Part shown: one piece after another, positions 62,496-64,000 of the stretch | Layout: each line of letters begins with the position of its first letter | Position numbering within the stretch: the stretch's first letter is position 1 | DNA from: Bacteroidota bacterium | Lineage (GTDB): Bacteria > Bacteroidota > Bacteroidia > UBA4408 | DNA: 64,000 nt | Assembly: GCA_016718805.1 (NCBI GenBank) | Contig: JADKCP010000001.1 | Location: forward strand, 980,001 to 1,044,000 | Direction of reading: 5' to 3' | Program-made: the position numbers and the translations under genes | The notes under the pieces: model-generated | What the model was told of the DNA's origin: nothing | Database searches by the model: none | What the model saw: the letters and a program-made list of their open reading frames with translations, nothing else

Positions 62496-63116
62496 TTAGT
62501 GTTTTTCTTCAGGAAGTAATTTGTTGGTTTGCTCGATGAATTTAAGAATTGCCTCTTTGCCGTCGGTATTCACCGAAGAAGTAAAAAACTGTGTAGGTAA
62601 TTCTTCCCAATAATCCAACATTTTTTTATTGTAAACTTTAATATTCTTGTTGAATTCGTTGATGTGCAATTTGTCTTTTTTGGTAAATACCATTACAAAG
62701 GGAATTCCTTTTTCACCAAGCCATTGCATAAATTCGAGGTCAATTTTTTGAGGTTCGAGGCGACAATCAATCAATACAAAAAGACAGAGTAAATTTTCGC
62801 GTTTTAAAATATATTCTTGTAAAAATTTTCCCCAACGTTCTTTTAGTGTTTTACTCACTTTGGCATATCCGTAACCCGGTAAATCAACCAGGTACCATGG
62901 ATTGCTTTTTTCGTTTATTATAAAGTGATTTATGAGTTGCGTTTTACCTGGCTTTCCCGAAGTTTTAGCCAGGTTTTTTATACTACAAAGCATGTTTATT
63001 AGAGACGATTTTCCCACGTTGCTGCGGCCAATAAAGGCATACTCGGGCAGCTTGCGAGTTGGCGATTTTTTATAATCGGTGTTGCTGATTACAAAGCTTG
63101 CAGTTTTAATTTCCAA
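62496..63116 (-). CDS. engB: Ribosome-biogenesis GTPase EngB (YihA/YsxC)
   Basis: A GTPase of about 206 residues that acts in 50S subunit assembly. G motifs are 'GRSNVGKSS' (G1), 'DLPGYGYAKVSK' (G3) and 'TKKDK' (G4). The ATG at 63167 is open but would place a TACCTTTG -7 element inside the gene. A TTG at 63116 gives M-E-I-K-T-A-S-F-V, the usual family start, so it is preferred. Convergent with gldC. Confidence 0.93.
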   Translation of the reverse strand: MEIKTASFVISNTDYKKSPTRKLPEYAFIGRSNVGKSSLINMLCSIKNLAKTSGKPGKTQLINHFIINEKSNPWYLVDLPGYGYAKVSKTLKERWGKFLQEYILKRENLLCLFVLIDCRLEPQKIDLEFMQWLGEKGIPFVMVFTKKDKLHINEFNKNIKVYNKKMLDYWEELPTQFFTSSVNTDGKEAILKFIEQTNKLLPEEKH

Positions 63117-63151
63117 AATATAGGTAGTAAAGTTTATTGCAGTATGCAGTG

Positions 63152-63159
63152 CAAAGGTA
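63152..63159 (-). promoter_or_regulatory. Putative -7 promoter element of engB
   Basis: TACCTTTG on the minus strand fits TAnnTTTG. It lies 35 nt upstream of the TTG start and just inside the longer frame, so transcription would begin after the upstream ATG. Confidence 0.45.
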
Positions 63160-63247
63160 ACAAACACTATGCTTTATGGAAATGAATTGATGGAAAACAC
63201 AGAGGCCGTTTTTTTATTGTGCACCATGGCTATTAATCTTAGCATCA

Positions 63248-63278
63248 CCCGGTACCCTCGAAGCTGCGCTTCGTGCGG
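63248..63278 (+). repeat. REP-like hairpin, left copy
   Basis: It contains the hairpin CGAAGCTGCGCTTCG. The reverse complement of 63580-63610 matches it at 26 of 31 positions. It bounds a transposase remnant. Confidence 0.75.
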
Positions 63279-63339
63279 AACTAATCAGAAAAGCTTTACT
63301 TAGGTAACTGAGCACAAATTTCAATAGAATATTAGCTAA

Positions 63340-63552
63340 TTTAATTATTTCGGAAAGAAAAGTAAAAATAGGGAACAACAATTTTGGAAACATGAAAACC
63401 ATCCCTTTTATTTATATAGTAATCCAATGATTGATCAGAAAATAGAATATATCCATAATAATCCGGTAGAAGCCGTTTTTGTGAGCGAAGCCCATGAATG
63501 GAGACTTAGTAGTGCAAATCAGGATAGTCCAATCAAAACAGAGCAGCTATAA
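63340..63552 (+). pseudogene. REP-associated tyrosine transposase (RAYT, Y1/IS200-like) C-terminal remnant
   Basis: An open frame of ~70 codons after a stop at 63337, with no start at the usual place and no HUH or catalytic Tyr region. It reads 'EQQFWKHENHPFYLYSNPM', then 'IDQKIEYIHNNPVEAVFV', 'EAHEWRLSSA', the typical C-terminal end of RAYT proteins. The N-terminal ~100 residues are missing. It lies between inverted REP-like hairpins, consistent with a decayed RAYT-REP unit. Confidence 0.82.
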
Positions 63553-63579
63553 TTCCGCGCAAAGCTCTATAAATTAAAA

Positions 63580-63610
63580 CCACACGAAGCAAAGCTTCGC
63601 GGGTACGGGG
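63580..63610 (-). repeat. REP-like hairpin, right copy (inverted)
   Basis: It contains CGAAGCAAAGCTTCG and is the inverted partner of 63248-63278. Together they enclose a 363-bp element with the RAYT remnant. Confidence 0.75.
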
Positions 63611-63834
63611 TTTAAAAAACGGGAGCATTTTGATAAATAAGCCAGTATAGTATGTGTTAATCATTAACCAATCCCTTATTAATTAATTTATTTTCATTAC
63701 TTAAAATCACCCTTTTAGACAATTGTAAAATGATTTCTTATCGCTAAGTTTGAAGTTGGAAACGAGCGATAAAATAAAATGAAAAATTGAAATCATTGAA
63801 AACTATTAAATTTCAATTTAGACAAAACTCTCTC

Positions 63835-64000
63835 ATGAAGAATACTAATTGCTTGGTACTTTTAACCTTCTTTTGCCTATTTAGTGCACCTGCTTGTAAA
63901 AAGTATGAAGATGGACCAATTCTGAGTTTGCGCACTAAAAAAGCCCGACTGGTTGGAGATTGGAAGATATCCGAAACGTTTGCTAACGGATTAAAATTAA
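63835..64000 (+). CDS. Lipoprotein, N-terminal part (lipocalin-like family possible)
   Basis: From ATG 63835 the frame is open to the window edge (~55 codons). The signal is 'NTNCLVLLTFFCLFSAPAC', with a lipobox Cys at residue 21. It is followed by 'KKYEDGPILSLRTKKARLVGDWKI', an opening seen in Bacteroidota lipocalin-like lipoproteins. The rest is outside the window, so the family call is tentative. Confidence 0.7.
   Translation, partial: MKNTNCLVLLTFFCLFSAPACKKYEDGPILSLRTKKARLVGDWKISETFANGLKL

Overview
This window comes from the genome of a low-GC member of the Bacteroidota; I do not assign a genus. Four things point there. At least seven proteins end in a type IX secretion (T9SS) C-terminal sorting domain (a YPNPxxD-type motif, a beta-rich stretch, then GxYxxx...K). 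The gliding genes gldB and gldC are present. TAnnTTTG promoter elements recur, in several cases with a TTG 18-22 bp upstream. Strong Shine-Dalgarno sites are scarce.

Layout. 1-360: end of an rRNA operon (23S 3' end, 5S, terminator). 380-5210: a putative porin, an exported glutamine-amidotransferase-like protein and dnaB. 5411-11368: a secreted 13-repeat beta-propeller protein and a membrane sensor with a SpoIIE phosphatase output. 11474-14197: paaABCD, the phenylacetyl-CoA epoxidase; its last ORF runs into the first tRNA. 14188-14663: tRNA Thr(UGU)-Tyr-Gly-Thr(GGU). 14719-15830: nine tandem tRNA-Thr-like copies in which part of the anticodon arm is replaced by a 16-bp palindrome. 16049-19693: an SRPBCC protein and a T9SS deacetylase-like protein. 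20184-28553: tuf, tRNA-Trp, secE, nusG, rplK, rplA, rplJ, rplL, rpoB, closed by a terminator with no rpoC. 28706-38117: a T9SS protein, a YbiT-type ABC-F protein with a degenerate second ATP site, UbiA, a TrmH-type methyltransferase, a three-gene proton transhydrogenase and another T9SS protein. 38378-52689: tRNA-Met, a 3164-residue modular T9SS protein, a PQQ sugar dehydrogenase-like protein and a Kelch protein. 52834-64000: SRAP, a membrane methyltransferase, a Lys/Ala-rich START fusion, LptF/G, two glycosyltransferases, nadE, an outer-membrane barrel, gldB, gldC, engB, a RAYT transposase remnant between REP-like inverted repeats, and the start of a lipoprotein gene.

How it fits together. 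The central block corresponds to the familiar bacterial order thrU-tyrU-glyT-thrT-tufB-trpT-secE-nusG-rplKAJL-rpoBC. Here it is broken twice. About 5.5 kb, including the tRNA-like array, lies between thrT and tuf, and rpoB is cut off from rpoC. The promoter upstream of the tRNA cluster is repeated almost exactly upstream of tuf (33 identical bases), so both halves keep the same type of promoter. The tRNA-like array is the most unusual element here. It could be a REP-type palindrome caught in a tRNA duplicate and then amplified, or a source of anticodon-less tRNA-like RNAs; sequence alone cannot decide. The flanking regions carry cell-surface and secretion functions typical of a gliding or T9SS-using bacterium.
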